64,000 bases of DNA, from positions 39,094 to 103,093 of the forward strand of contig NZ_CP087114.1 of assembly GCF_022559585.1 (NCBI RefSeq). The letters are read 5' to 3'. Origin of the DNA: Bartonella machadoae. Its GTDB lineage: Bacteria > Pseudomonadota > Alphaproteobacteria > Rhizobiales > Rhizobiaceae. Shown in pieces: positions 22,861 to 31,751 of the stretch (within the stretch, counting starts at the first letter, position 1; every line of letters begins with the position of its first letter). Position numbers and translations under genes: made by a program. The notes below the pieces were generated by a model. That model saw nothing but the letters and a program-made list of their open reading frames with translations. It was not told where the DNA came from and searched no databases.

Positions 22861-23211
22861 TTATTTTACCTCCCTTAAAATAAGCTTATACATACCGGAT
22901 TCAGAGGCTTGGACATCTGTGACAATGAAGCGCTCTTGAGTTGTCTCTTCAGTGTTTTCAGGGGCGAGCACCACGACATTATCCTCAGCTTTTGGTGGCA
23001 ATCCGCCAATATCATTGATACAAAGATCAAGTTCTTTTCTTGGAATTGTTGTTGGTATTCTGCCACCAGCATCCGATTCAGAATGTTTGATGCCGTAAAT
23101 CGCTGTAATCCGAAAAGATTGCTGGTTATCCTTTCGCGTATAGATGACGGGCTGCCCAAAGGTGTTGCGTACCTCTTTTACCATTTTGTTAAGCAGCCCG
23201 TGCCATCGCAT
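22861..23211 (-). CDS. Head-tail joining protein (lambda FII-like)
   Basis: 116 aa; ATG 23211 with GGAGG eight nt upstream, just after the capsid stop. Short beta-rich protein (VIYTRKDNQQSFRITAIYG...DAGGRIPTTIPRKELDLCINDIGGLPPKAEDNVVV...YKLILREVK) in the position of lambda FII/phage attachment proteins. Last head gene before the 20.4-22.8 kb insertion. Confidence 0.7.
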   Translation of the reverse strand: MRWHGLLNKMVKEVRNTFGQPVIYTRKDNQQSFRITAIYGIKHSESDAGGRIPTTIPRKELDLCINDIGGLPPKAEDNVVVLAPENTEETTQERFIVTDVQASESGMYKLILREVK

Positions 23212-23212
23212 G

Positions 23213-24289
23213 TTATTTCCCTCCAATGACGGCTTTGAACAGCATTTCAGGACGTGTGCAAATGTAAAGCGGATAGCTGTAAACTTCAGGCTTTACCCAT
23301 GCATTACGGTCATGATCGACGATTAGCATCGTGTAGAGAGGTTTTCCCACCGTGTTGGCAAAATCTAAGCTTTCACCAGGTGCAAAGGTTTTCTGGAATA
23401 CACCAGGCGCATTAACAGGAAAGAATTGACATTCATCAGGCTTAATTCCTATCGCACGCTTTGTTCCAGCCTTTGCACTCACATTATAGTTATGAATACT
23501 GCGATAATTGATAAAGGTCACACCCGCAAAGTCAAAACTACCAAAGCTCCCTGAGCCAAGAGCACTTGGTGTTGCAACGCCTCCTGCGCTATTGAGTGTC
23601 TGAGCTAAGGCTGTGTTTAAATAGGTTTCACGAATGGTTTTATGGTTTTTTAGTTTGGAAAAGAATTCATTCCCACAAAGTCCAATAATCCGTGAACGGT
23701 CAGAGAATGCTCCTTTTGAAGCTTCAATCATTCGCATAATGACCTGATCAACATTATCAGCAACATTGGTTGTTTCATTCTCCAGTTTAAAGTCAATTGG
23801 CTTTGGTGGGGTAATTTCCCATTCCTTATACCAATCGACAATCACCGAACCATCAGCATCAAGGACAACACCTTGAACAGCACCAAGCTGCATGTTTTCC
23901 CATGTCAATTCGATTTCAGAAATCAGTTTCTTTTGTTTTCTGGCAATATATTTCATTGCCGTCTCTAACTGATCTTCTGTGCCAAATTCACGCCGGTTTT
24001 GGATTTCTTCTGATTTCACAGTATCACTTTTGGCAATACGGGTTGTTTTGAAAAACCGAAGATTACGACTGTCTCTGTCACCTTCTGCTAAAGGGGCTCC
24101 GCGTTCGCTGGTTTGAATAAGCGAAAATGTATTATCACGCCGTTCAATACCAACCACTGTGGTGCTGGTTTCAACTTCTTCAAAAAGATTGAGAGAGCTT
24201 ACAAGACCCGGTTGAAACTCATAGTTTTCAATGGCTTTCATCATTGTAATGCTTGAGAAAGCATCATGTTTAAAAAAATTCATATCCAT
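23213..24289 (-). CDS. Major capsid protein (lambda gpE-like)
   Basis: 358 aa, typical for Phage_cap_E. Signature stretches: ISEIELTWENMQLGAVQGVVLDADGSVIVDWYKEWEI, RSRIIGLCGNEFFSKLKNHKTIRETYLN and the C-terminal GEYPLYI-like VYSYPLYICTRPEMLFKAVIG. Follows the decoration gene as in lambda (D then E). Confidence 0.93.
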   Translation of the reverse strand: MDMNFFKHDAFSSITMMKAIENYEFQPGLVSSLNLFEEVETSTTVVGIERRDNTFSLIQTSERGAPLAEGDRDSRNLRFFKTTRIAKSDTVKSEEIQNRREFGTEDQLETAMKYIARKQKKLISEIELTWENMQLGAVQGVVLDADGSVIVDWYKEWEITPPKPIDFKLENETTNVADNVDQVIMRMIEASKGAFSDRSRIIGLCGNEFFSKLKNHKTIRETYLNTALAQTLNSAGGVATPSALGSGSFGSFDFAGVTFINYRSIHNYNVSAKAGTKRAIGIKPDECQFFPVNAPGVFQKTFAPGESLDFANTVGKPLYTMLIVDHDRNAWVKPEVYSYPLYICTRPEMLFKAVIGGK

Positions 24290-24301
24290 GTGCGTATTCT
24301 C

Positions 24302-24670
24302 CTATCGCAACAGAATTTTATTGTTGTCTTCTAAAGACTGGATAGCTGCCATTTTTTCTTGCTCCAGTATTGCATCGGGCCATATCAGTTCCGAAGCTTT
24401 TACAGTACTCAAACGCGCTGTAATGACGGCACGTTGTTCTTCACCTGTTGCATCAACAGTGGCATAAGAAATCCCTGCGGGCACCGCACTGCCATCAGAT
24501 GCTGCCGGATTAAGAGGGACATATTTTCCCGTTTTTGTTATCTTTCCCATGACAGTCCCAGCCTCAATGAAGGCTCCTGATGCAAACACCACTTGTTCAT
24601 TTGACATGTCAGGGTCGTAGCGCCCAAGATAAGCGCCATTGCGAACATCTTCATAAATAATATGACTCAT
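24302..24670 (-). CDS. Head decoration protein (lambda gpD-like)
   Basis: 122 aa from ATG 24670, overlapping the preceding stop (ATGA). HDPD-family pattern: YDPDMSNEQVVFASGAFIEAGTVMGKIT...DGSAVPAGISYATVDATGEEQRAVITARLSTVKASELIWPD. Trimers stabilise the expanded capsid. Confidence 0.9.
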   Translation of the reverse strand: MSHIIYEDVRNGAYLGRYDPDMSNEQVVFASGAFIEAGTVMGKITKTGKYVPLNPAASDGSAVPAGISYATVDATGEEQRAVITARLSTVKASELIWPDAILEQEKMAAIQSLEDNNKILLR

Positions 24671-25101
24671 TTCATTGCCTTCCAAATTGATTGCCATTTT
24701 GCATGAATTTTTGCCTTGCTTTCTCCATCAGTATGAGGAACATAAGGCGATAGTTTTAAAGAGGCGCTTTGCGAGCTAGCCTCCGTCAAGACGCACTGGC
24801 GTGCTTTCTCGATACTCATACCGTTTTGAATAGCCTTTGCGGCATCAAAAGAAACCCCTAAGCGCTTTGCTTGCCTTTCAAGGGTTGTCAGTGCTTGAGC
24901 GCGCTTTCTTTCTTGTTCAAGGATGGCTTTTAGGTTTTCGCGTTTGTCCTCATTGTCTTCATCCTCCTCTTCGTCTTCGTTGTCGTCAAAGATTTCGGCG
25001 TTTTTATCGATGTCGTGATCATTTTCATCCTCTTCTTCATCGCGGATGTCGACAATCTCTTCATCTTCTTCTTGTTGGGCGCGGTATTGTGTGCGTGCCA
25101 T
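24667..25101 (-). CDS. Acidic scaffold-like protein
   Basis: 144 aa. Very acidic N-terminal half (EEDEEIVDIRDEEEDENDHDIDKNAEIF...DEEEDEDNEDK), then a coiled-coil segment (LKAILEQERKRAQALTTLERQAKRLGVSFDAAKAIQ). Located between protease and decoration protein, where lambda encodes the Nu3 scaffold, but here in the -1 frame relative to the protease, with its own AAGG ribosome binding site. Probably scaffolds capsid assembly. Confidence 0.65.
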   Translation of the reverse strand: MARTQYRAQQEEDEEIVDIRDEEEDENDHDIDKNAEIFDDNEDEEEDEDNEDKRENLKAILEQERKRAQALTTLERQAKRLGVSFDAAKAIQNGMSIEKARQCVLTEASSQSASLKLSPYVPHTDGESKAKIHAKWQSIWKAMK

Positions 25102-25997
25102 GTGTTTTGTCCTTCTTTTGCTGTTACAGTTGGGGTTTGTGAGATGAAATCCGTTAAGGATTCCAAAGCTTGCGCAAGCGTGCCTTGCGCATCTGCTAAT
25201 CCAAGCGTGATAGCTTGGGTGCCTATAAAAGTTTCTGCCTTTGTGTCACGGATTGCATCAGTATTCAGGGGTCTGTTTTGTGCTACCCAATCGACAAACA
25301 TCTCGTAGAGCAGGGCGCAATCTGCTTGCATTTTGTTAAGCGCAGTATCAGCCAATGGCTCGTGAGGATTACCATGAACCTTGTGGTCACCTTCAAAGAC
25401 AAAGGTCCATTTAAACCCCTGTTTTTCATCCGCGCTTGATTGGTCAAGATGCGCACAAACCACCCCAATTGAACCGACAACGCCTGTGCGAGCTACCCAT
25501 ATTTGTGAAGCGGAACAGGCAATGGCATAAGCAGCAGAGCAGGCAAATTCATTGGCATGCGCCCAAATTGGTTTCTGATGGTGTTTTGAGAGTGCTTGGA
25601 ATTCTTCAACCAAATCAAACACCCCACCGGCTTCTCCACCACCACTGTCAATATCGAGTAAAACAGCTCGGACATCAGGCTGTTTAATGGCTTCACGAAA
25701 AGAGGCGCTTAAGCCTTCATAAGAGGTTAATCCTGAGAGCGCACCAAGCCATGCACCGCGGCGCACCAGTGTGCCATGAACCGGTAGGATGGCAACATTA
25801 TTGCGCACCATGTAACTCTCAGGTGGTTTGAAAGATGCGCTATCCCCTTGCAAGAAAGCCTGAGGGGCAAACTTTTCTCCTGCAAAAAGACGCGGTGCAA
25901 GAGCATTAAGAATGACATCAAGCTTTGTCGAGGCAAGCATATGTGGAACACCAAAAAGCCGTGATACTAAAAACGGCATGTCAAGATTATTAGTCAT
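24930..25997 (-). CDS. Prohead protease, S49 family (lambda gpC-like)
   Basis: 355 aa; ATG 25997 overlaps the portal stop. S49 core: VAILPVHGTLVRRGAW, AVLLDIDSGGGEAGG (~115-125) and the nucleophile region ANEFACSAAYAIACSAS (Ser154), then TGVVGSIGVV. The last ~57 residues, after NTWHAHNTAP, are Lys/Arg/Thr-rich because they are read from the same DNA that encodes the acidic scaffold-like N-terminus in another frame. Confidence 0.9.
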   Translation of the reverse strand: MTNNLDMPFLVSRLFGVPHMLASTKLDVILNALAPRLFAGEKFAPQAFLQGDSASFKPPESYMVRNNVAILPVHGTLVRRGAWLGALSGLTSYEGLSASFREAIKQPDVRAVLLDIDSGGGEAGGVFDLVEEFQALSKHHQKPIWAHANEFACSAAYAIACSASQIWVARTGVVGSIGVVCAHLDQSSADEKQGFKWTFVFEGDHKVHGNPHEPLADTALNKMQADCALLYEMFVDWVAQNRPLNTDAIRDTKAETFIGTQAITLGLADAQGTLAQALESLTDFISQTPTVTAKEGQNTWHAHNTAPNKKKMKRLSTSAMKKRMKMITTSIKTPKSLTTTKTKRRMKTMRTNAKT

Positions 25998-27543
25998 TTT
26001 TGTGCGCCTCACTGCCTTGGTTGCTTTCATAAGTCTCAGACGGATCTGAATCTGTGAAATTCGTCGTTTGGTTTTCACCAGAAGGTGCCGCCATATCGGT
26101 ATCAAAAGATAACCCCCGTGCACGAGCATCGGTGTGTTCTTCCTCAAGTTCGGCATGGATGCTGTCGATATCAAAACCCCGTTCGGCAAGTGCCATTCTT
26201 CGTGTTTTTAAACCGGCGCGAATTTCTTCTTTTTCCGCCGAGATATCTTTGTTTGGATCAATCATTTCAAGCGGGGGTGCAAAGCTTTCACATTGAAGCC
26301 ATGGCAAGGGATTTTCTTCCCATCCTGGTAATTCTACGCATCCAGCAAGGACAGCCATTTCCACAAAGCGCTCCCAGACAATGCGGTTGAATTGAAAGGC
26401 AATGATATGTTCGCGCCATTGTTTGACGTGACGTCTAAACTGAATAATGGAGGTGCGCACATTGGAAAAATTACCCCGCGTAACGTCTCCAGTGACAACG
26501 GCATAAGGCATATTGAGAGCCGAGCAAATTCTCATAATATTGCGAAATTGAAAGGCTTCATAGGAACCACCAACCTCAACAGGATTTGAAAATGTAATTT
26601 GTTTGTCGCCATCCACTATGTTAACCGAGCCAGGGTGAACTTCATGCTCCTCTGGTGCCTCTTCAATTTTCTTTTGCGGCTTCGTTTGTTCACGATTTTC
26701 CTCTAACTCCGCCTCATGAGATTTTTCGCCTGTAATAAACACCGCAAAAAGAGCTGCTGTTCTTTTTCGATCAAGTTCCGCATCATCATAGGATTCCAAT
26801 TGAAAGATCTTTGTCATACAGCGTGTTATTTTAGGAGAACCGCGCAATTGTCCGGCAATACGGCGCTCTTTGATATGCAGAACCATTCTTGCGGGTACAC
26901 GCACGCGCTCTTGGCTCTCAAATACTGTATTTGAAGGGCAATTGTCATAAGGATGGTGTTGCCAAAAATGGTAAGCAACACGCTTGCCACTGGCATCAAA
27001 TTCAATACCCATACGAATGTAATTGCCTTCAATTTCCGCAGGTCCATTGTAAGTGAGGTCCAGCATTTCGGTTGGATAGATTTGTAATTGAAGAGGCACC
27101 CCAGAGCGTCCATAAAGGTCAACATAATGCAGTCTTACAAAACATTCACCGGTTAAAAAGACTTCTCGTGCAATTGTTGCTTGCAGACCATAAAAGCTCG
27201 CATCTTCATCATAATCTGCCTCATCAACCCATTGCCACCATAAGTCTAAAAGCTTTTTCTTTTGTTCTTGAAAGCCTTCAATACGAGGATAGGGTTTAAT
27301 CCCATCACTCACAGCTGCGGAAACCCATTCTTCTGTTGCCGAGCCATAAAGAGATTCATTGTCATAAAGCCATCTTGAACGAGCAGTAATGGTATCACCG
27401 CATTCTTCAATTGCTTTATTGATGTGTTTTTTTGCGGGGTCAAATCCACCCATGCGACGGCTTTTGCTTGCAGCCTCAAAAGGCGGATTGTGTTGACGAG
27501 AAATTTTAAAAAAGTCCGCAACTTTATTGATAAAGCCAGCCAT
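25990..27543 (-). CDS. Portal protein (lambda gpB-like)
   Basis: 517 aa, usual length for the lambda portal family. DFFKISRQHNPPFEAASKSRRMGGFDPAKKHINKAIEECGDTITARSRWLYDNES at the N-terminus and EAFQFRNIMRICSALNMPYAVVTGDVTRGNFSNVRTSIIQFRRH in the core. Dodecameric ring for DNA entry and exit. Start overlaps the gpW-like stop. Confidence 0.94.
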   Translation of the reverse strand: MAGFINKVADFFKISRQHNPPFEAASKSRRMGGFDPAKKHINKAIEECGDTITARSRWLYDNESLYGSATEEWVSAAVSDGIKPYPRIEGFQEQKKKLLDLWWQWVDEADYDEDASFYGLQATIAREVFLTGECFVRLHYVDLYGRSGVPLQLQIYPTEMLDLTYNGPAEIEGNYIRMGIEFDASGKRVAYHFWQHHPYDNCPSNTVFESQERVRVPARMVLHIKERRIAGQLRGSPKITRCMTKIFQLESYDDAELDRKRTAALFAVFITGEKSHEAELEENREQTKPQKKIEEAPEEHEVHPGSVNIVDGDKQITFSNPVEVGGSYEAFQFRNIMRICSALNMPYAVVTGDVTRGNFSNVRTSIIQFRRHVKQWREHIIAFQFNRIVWERFVEMAVLAGCVELPGWEENPLPWLQCESFAPPLEMIDPNKDISAEKEEIRAGLKTRRMALAERGFDIDSIHAELEEEHTDARARGLSFDTDMAAPSGENQTTNFTDSDPSETYESNQGSEAHKND

Positions 27544-27791
27544 TAATAGCCTCGTGATATATTAAAATAGAAAACACGTGAACGCTTGCGTCCTTCAAGG
27601 TTTTCTATTTGTGTGTTCAGCATCTCAAGTGCTCTGCGAAGTTCCTCAACAGAACGGTTGCTTACTTGCTTATCGCCATGGCGCACGGATTGCGCTCCCG
27701 AATAAAGAGCCTCTTCAATTTGTTCGCGTCGCCTTTTTAAACTTTCAAGTCTCTCAGTTTTGCTGTTTATTTGCTTCAATTCTTCATCCAC
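27543..27791 (-). CDS. Head-tail connector (lambda gpW-like)
   Basis: 82 aa, similar to lambda gpW in length and position. Helical, with ELKQINSKTERLESLKRRREQIEEALYSGAQSVRHGDKQVSNRSVEELRRALEML. Between terminase and portal. Confidence 0.85.
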   Translation of the reverse strand: MDEELKQINSKTERLESLKRRREQIEEALYSGAQSVRHGDKQVSNRSVEELRRALEMLNTQIENLEGRKRSRVFYFNISRGY

Positions 27792-27794
27792 AAA

Positions 27795-29723
27795 TTACCT
27801 CCAATCTCCTCGCATATAAGGATTTATTATCGTTCTGAATTGCTTCCTTTGAGGTTGTGCTGTCTGCGTTCTTTTGGGAGAAGTGGATGAAGAAATCCCT
27901 GATGTTGGCTGCTCTAAAGAAGCGTCAACTTTAAGTTTTTCCAAACGCTCTTCTAAGATATCGACTTCCAGGTTAAGGTTTATTCCTGCCGAAATTAGCC
28001 CCTGTAAAGCGGCATAAGCATAAACCCTACAATCCAAAGCCTCGTTTCTTGCTTTCTCACTTTTTTGCCATTCAATGCGCTTGAAGCCTTTAAAATATTT
28101 GATGACTTTTCTTTCAGCCGTGAGCTGGTCAAAATATTCTCGATCAAGGCTTTTATGAAAGTGTGTTGCACCAGCCCCCGATGCTTCAGGACCGGATTTT
28201 TTTAATCGTGCCGTGATAATATCTTTTGCCGCATCAACACCAACAATATAGAGATTAATCTGTCCTTTATTGTTTCTGCTTGGACGGCGTGGCCATACCG
28301 CACGCCATCCCGCCTGTCCCTTAATCCCCCAGATGCGTCGTCCTTCACGGGGGCGTACATAATTGTAAACGGCTTGTGTATGTCCACCACCGGTATCAAT
28401 ACAAGCCGCTGTTATTCTGATGCCATCTTTGTAACCAGGGTGTGACCAACGTCTTGCCAGATATTCATCCAGTTGGTCCCAGACTTCAAAAGAAGACGGA
28501 TCACCAGGAATGATGTGATAATCAATGTGCCAGCTTTCTTCACCACGCCCCCATCCAACCACTTCAAGCTCTAAGCGGTCGTTTTGCACATCGATGCCGG
28601 CGGTCAATAACACGGCTTGCGGCGGTGCAATGGGATAATCTTCGCGTTTTGCATAGAGGCTATCAGGATCAACAACTTCACCTGTTCTGTCCTCCCATGG
28701 CTCTCCAAGCACTGTATTAACAAAAGGTTGCAAAAGCGCTGGATCATCTTTCGCTTCTAAAAACTCTCTTGCGCATTCTCCCCACGTTAGCCAAGGTGAA
28801 TAGAGTGCCGAAATATGATAAGAGCGTAAATTCGGTCTCGTTGATTCACTCGTAGGAACCCAGCACGCGCCTCTTTCCTCACTCATAAGATCGGTTTTTC
28901 TGTGCTCGGCATGTTCATGACCACAATGGGCACAAACAAAAACAGCTTTTTCGGGGGCTCCTTTCGGCCACTTGATTTGCGACCAAACAATGGGCTGTAG
29001 AACCCCACACTTATCACAAGGGACATTGTAATATCTTTGATCACCAAGCACGAAATCTTTGGCAATACGGCTTGTGTCACGGTGTGTTGGCGTGGACAAT
29101 TTAAAAATCTTTCTCTGCACAAAGGTTGAGGTACGCTTTTCGGCAATCATCACAGGATCACCTTCGTTATCCACACTGAGAGGATAGGCATCAACTTCAT
29201 CCAAAATCAGATAACGAATAGGCATGGAACGCAAACCAGCAGCACTGTTTGCTCCTGTAAGCATCAATGCTCCCCCATCAAATTCTTTCGAAAACATTGT
29301 ATTTCCGCTGTCACGTGCACGGGCAGGGGCAATGCGTTCACTTAAAACAGGGCTTGCCATAATCATTGGATCAAGACGCGTTTTTGACAGTTTCTTCGCG
29401 GTCTCGACAGTAGGCATTACATAAAGAGCGGGTCCCGGACTATAGTGAATAGCATAACCGCAGAAGTTCAATCCTGCTTCAGACATTCCAATTTGCGCTC
29501 CTTTCATGACAATTGTTGTTTCAATTGGCATGTAAGAGGAAAGGTTATCCATGATTTCGCGCAAATAAGGGGTACGCTTTGTCCTCCATAATCCAGGCTC
29601 TGCACTTGCTACGGTGCTAAGGTATCTATTCTTATCCGCCCATTGCGAAACCGTGTATGGTGGATCTGGTTGTCGTGCGTCATTGGCATTGGCGAAAAAT
29701 TCTTCGATTGCATTTTCATCCAT
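27795..29723 (-). CDS. Terminase large subunit (lambda gpA-like)
   Basis: 642 aa. ATPase with Walker A-like MKGAQIGMSE (73-82) and Walker B LILDEVD (172-178), a CDKC...CAHC zinc-finger-like insertion, and a C-terminal nuclease region around ITAACIDTGGGHTQAVYNYV. Cuts and packages DNA, so cos-type ends are expected. Start overlaps the small-subunit stop. Confidence 0.95.
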   Translation of the reverse strand: MDENAIEEFFANANDARQPDPPYTVSQWADKNRYLSTVASAEPGLWRTKRTPYLREIMDNLSSYMPIETTIVMKGAQIGMSEAGLNFCGYAIHYSPGPALYVMPTVETAKKLSKTRLDPMIMASPVLSERIAPARARDSGNTMFSKEFDGGALMLTGANSAAGLRSMPIRYLILDEVDAYPLSVDNEGDPVMIAEKRTSTFVQRKIFKLSTPTHRDTSRIAKDFVLGDQRYYNVPCDKCGVLQPIVWSQIKWPKGAPEKAVFVCAHCGHEHAEHRKTDLMSEERGACWVPTSESTRPNLRSYHISALYSPWLTWGECAREFLEAKDDPALLQPFVNTVLGEPWEDRTGEVVDPDSLYAKREDYPIAPPQAVLLTAGIDVQNDRLELEVVGWGRGEESWHIDYHIIPGDPSSFEVWDQLDEYLARRWSHPGYKDGIRITAACIDTGGGHTQAVYNYVRPREGRRIWGIKGQAGWRAVWPRRPSRNNKGQINLYIVGVDAAKDIITARLKKSGPEASGAGATHFHKSLDREYFDQLTAERKVIKYFKGFKRIEWQKSEKARNEALDCRVYAYAALQGLISAGINLNLEVDILEERLEKLKVDASLEQPTSGISSSTSPKRTQTAQPQRKQFRTIINPYMRGDWR

Positions 29724-30276
29724 TATTCGTTTCTTGCAAGTTTTCTAACTCAGGAGAATGAGGATCATGAAAAGGCACTGGAATGTTAACTGCTTCAAGC
29801 AAAGCTGTTCTCATGTAATAATCAATGGCACCAATAAGGCTAGCCGCATCACATCCAATTTGTGCTGCAATGCTTGCACCGAAACGGTGAGAAAACTTCA
29901 ACATGGCATCACGGTGTGCTCTTCCAAATTCACGTGCCGCCTTTTTCATTTCTTCACGGTCAACCGTTGTTTCGCGTAACTTTTCTAGAGCAATCTTCTC
30001 TCTTTCAAGCGCAACTTGCATTCGCTCCAATTTGATCTCAAATTCATTGGCTGCTTTTGCGGAATCCTGTTTAATTCGTGTAGATTTCTGATGAGTTTTC
30101 TTAGTAGGATTCTCATTCCATATCGCTGTTGCAAGAGCTTCATTGACAGAACCATCTTCAAAAAGAGCAGCATCAAATTTGCCTGTTTTTATTCGAGAAA
30201 CCACCGCATTATGCGACACGCCCATCTTCTTGGCAAAAGCGCGAACCGAGAGACCCTCACGATGCTTTTTGTTCAT
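29716..30276 (-). CDS. Terminase small subunit (Nu1-like)
   Basis: 186 aa. N-terminal winged helix-turn-helix (SVRAFAKKMGVSHNAVVSRIKTGKF), central coiled coil (FEIKLERMQVALEREKIALEKLRETTVDREEM) and a C-terminal interaction region. Recognises the packaging site. Divergent from fic, with a 93-bp intergenic gap. Confidence 0.85.
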   Translation of the reverse strand: MNKKHREGLSVRAFAKKMGVSHNAVVSRIKTGKFDAALFEDGSVNEALATAIWNENPTKKTHQKSTRIKQDSAKAANEFEIKLERMQVALEREKIALEKLRETTVDREEMKKAAREFGRAHRDAMLKFSHRFGASIAAQIGCDAASLIGAIDYYMRTALLEAVNIPVPFHDPHSPELENLQETNNG

Positions 30277-30334
30277 TCAAAATTTCTCCTTGCCTTCTTC
30301 TATGCCCTAAGAAGTAAGACGGCGTTATGAGTAA

Positions 30335-30364
30335 TTGACAATCAGGTATAATCGGGTATATATT
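30335..30364 (+). promoter_or_regulatory. Promoter of fic
   Basis: TTGACA (30335-30340) and TATATT (30359-30364, spacer 18; a shifted ATATAT gives 17). ATG 30370 lies five nt downstream with no ribosome binding site. Contains a repeated ggtata. Confidence 0.65.
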
Positions 30365-30369
30365 CCGGT

Positions 30370-31416
30370 ATGCAAACAGACACACTTCAAATTACACAAG
30401 AATTATTGAATCTCATTACTGAGATTGATGAATTTAAAGGTGCATGGCGCGCTCTTGGTACTCTTGCACCTGAGCGATTGAACGCTCTTCGTCATATTGC
30501 TACTGTTGAAAGTATTGGATCTTCTACGCGCATTGAAGGCAGCAAATTAACAGACCGTGAAATTGAACAGCTTTTGGTAAATTTAGAAATTCAACACTTT
30601 AAGAGTCGCGATGAACAAGAAGTTATAGGCTATGCCAAGGTTATGGAGACAATCTTCCAATCTTGGAATGATATTCCTATTACAGAAAATCATATAAAAC
30701 AACTTCATCGTGATCTTTTATGCCATAGCGATAAAGATGAACGACATCGAGGTGAATATAAGGTTTTGCGCAATGATGTAGCAGCATTTAATTCTCAAGG
30801 AAAAATGGTTGGTATTGTTTTTGAAACAGCCACACCATTTGATACGCCATATCGAATGCAAGAGCTTATTGCTTGGTTTAATAAAACCAATGAATTGAAA
30901 AATCTTCACCCTTTACTTACGATTGGTATTTTTAATGTCACTTTTTTAGCTATCCATCCTTTTCAGGACGGAAACGGACGTTTAAGTCGTATCTTAACCA
31001 CTCTACTTTTGTTACAAAAAGGTTATGTTTATGTACCATATTCGTCACTTGAAAGTATTATTGAGAATAATAAAGAAAATTATTACTTAGCTTTGAATCA
31101 AACTCAAAAAACAATTTATACTAAAACACCTAATTGGCAGCCTTGGATACTCTTTTTTTTACGTGCTTTACAACAACAAAAACGCCAATTAGCTATGAAA
31201 ATAGAAAGTGAAAAAAATGCTCTTTTTTCCTTATCTGAATTGGCTCTTAATATTCTTGATTATGTCCGTGATCATGGACGCGTTACAACCCGTGATATGG
31301 TGCGTGAAATTGGTGCAAGCCCAAACACACTTAAAGCAACCTTTACATCACTAGTTGAAAAAGGTCTTTTGATACGTCATGGTGGTGGACGATCAACTTG
31401 GTATAGCTTACCTTAA
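30370..31416 (+). CDS. fic: Fic-domain AMP transferase with N-terminal inhibitory motif
   Basis: 348 aa. Catalytic motif HPFQDGNGRLSR at 196-207 fits HxFxxGNGRxxR of AMPylators. The autoinhibitory motif [S/T]xxxE[G/N] is present as STRIEG (52-57), making it a self-inhibited class II Fic. The C-terminus (~285-345) is a winged helix (DYVRDHGRVTTRDMVREIGASPNTLKATFTSLVEKGLLIRHGGGRSTWY). AMPylates an unknown target, or acts as a regulator. Stand-alone plus-strand insertion next to terminase, facing cassette IV. Confidence 0.93.
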   Translation: MQTDTLQITQELLNLITEIDEFKGAWRALGTLAPERLNALRHIATVESIGSSTRIEGSKLTDREIEQLLVNLEIQHFKSRDEQEVIGYAKVMETIFQSWNDIPITENHIKQLHRDLLCHSDKDERHRGEYKVLRNDVAAFNSQGKMVGIVFETATPFDTPYRMQELIAWFNKTNELKNLHPLLTIGIFNVTFLAIHPFQDGNGRLSRILTTLLLLQKGYVYVPYSSLESIIENNKENYYLALNQTQKTIYTKTPNWQPWILFFLRALQQQKRQLAMKIESEKNALFSLSELALNILDYVRDHGRVTTRDMVREIGASPNTLKATFTSLVEKGLLIRHGGGRSTWYSLP

Positions 31417-31435
31417 TTTTATTACCTTATTGATA

Positions 31436-31460
31436 CCTCCCCACTTTTGAAGTGGGAAGG
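31436..31460. terminator. Bidirectional terminator between fic and cassette IV
   Basis: CCTCCCCACTT / AAGTGGGAAGG hairpin between convergent genes; almost the same sequence as at 1826-1859. Confidence 0.78.
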
Positions 31461-31472
31461 GATATGTTTTAC

Positions 31473-31751
31473 TTAAGCAGCTTTCACAACAGGATTTTCT
31501 AAACTTGGAGCATAAGCTTGCAATAATGGATTCATGATATGCGGTAATTCTGAAGTTCCAAAACCTGTAAGGACTGCTAAAATTTTTGTAATATTTGGCA
31601 CGTCATCCTGAAGTTTTAAAATCAAAGCTTTTTCTACAATGCCCATGACTTCAACCAGTGCGCTACAGTCTTTATCTTTAATGTCTTCACAATTGACAAA
31701 CTGAAACAAATCCATCCACAAATCACATAAAAAATTGGTATCTACCTTCAT
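31473..31751 (-). CDS. 92-aa antirepressor partner (cassette IV)
   Basis: ATG 31751 overlaps the antirepressor stop. Differs from the protein at 1539 by a single residue (NPVVKAA for NPIVKAA), although it follows a Rha-type rather than AntA-type antirepressor, so the partner moves with the KilAC half. Confidence 0.85.
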   Translation of the reverse strand: MKVDTNFLCDLWMDLFQFVNCEDIKDKDCSALVEVMGIVEKALILKLQDDVPNITKILAVLTGFGTSELPHIMNPLLQAYAPSLENPVVKAA

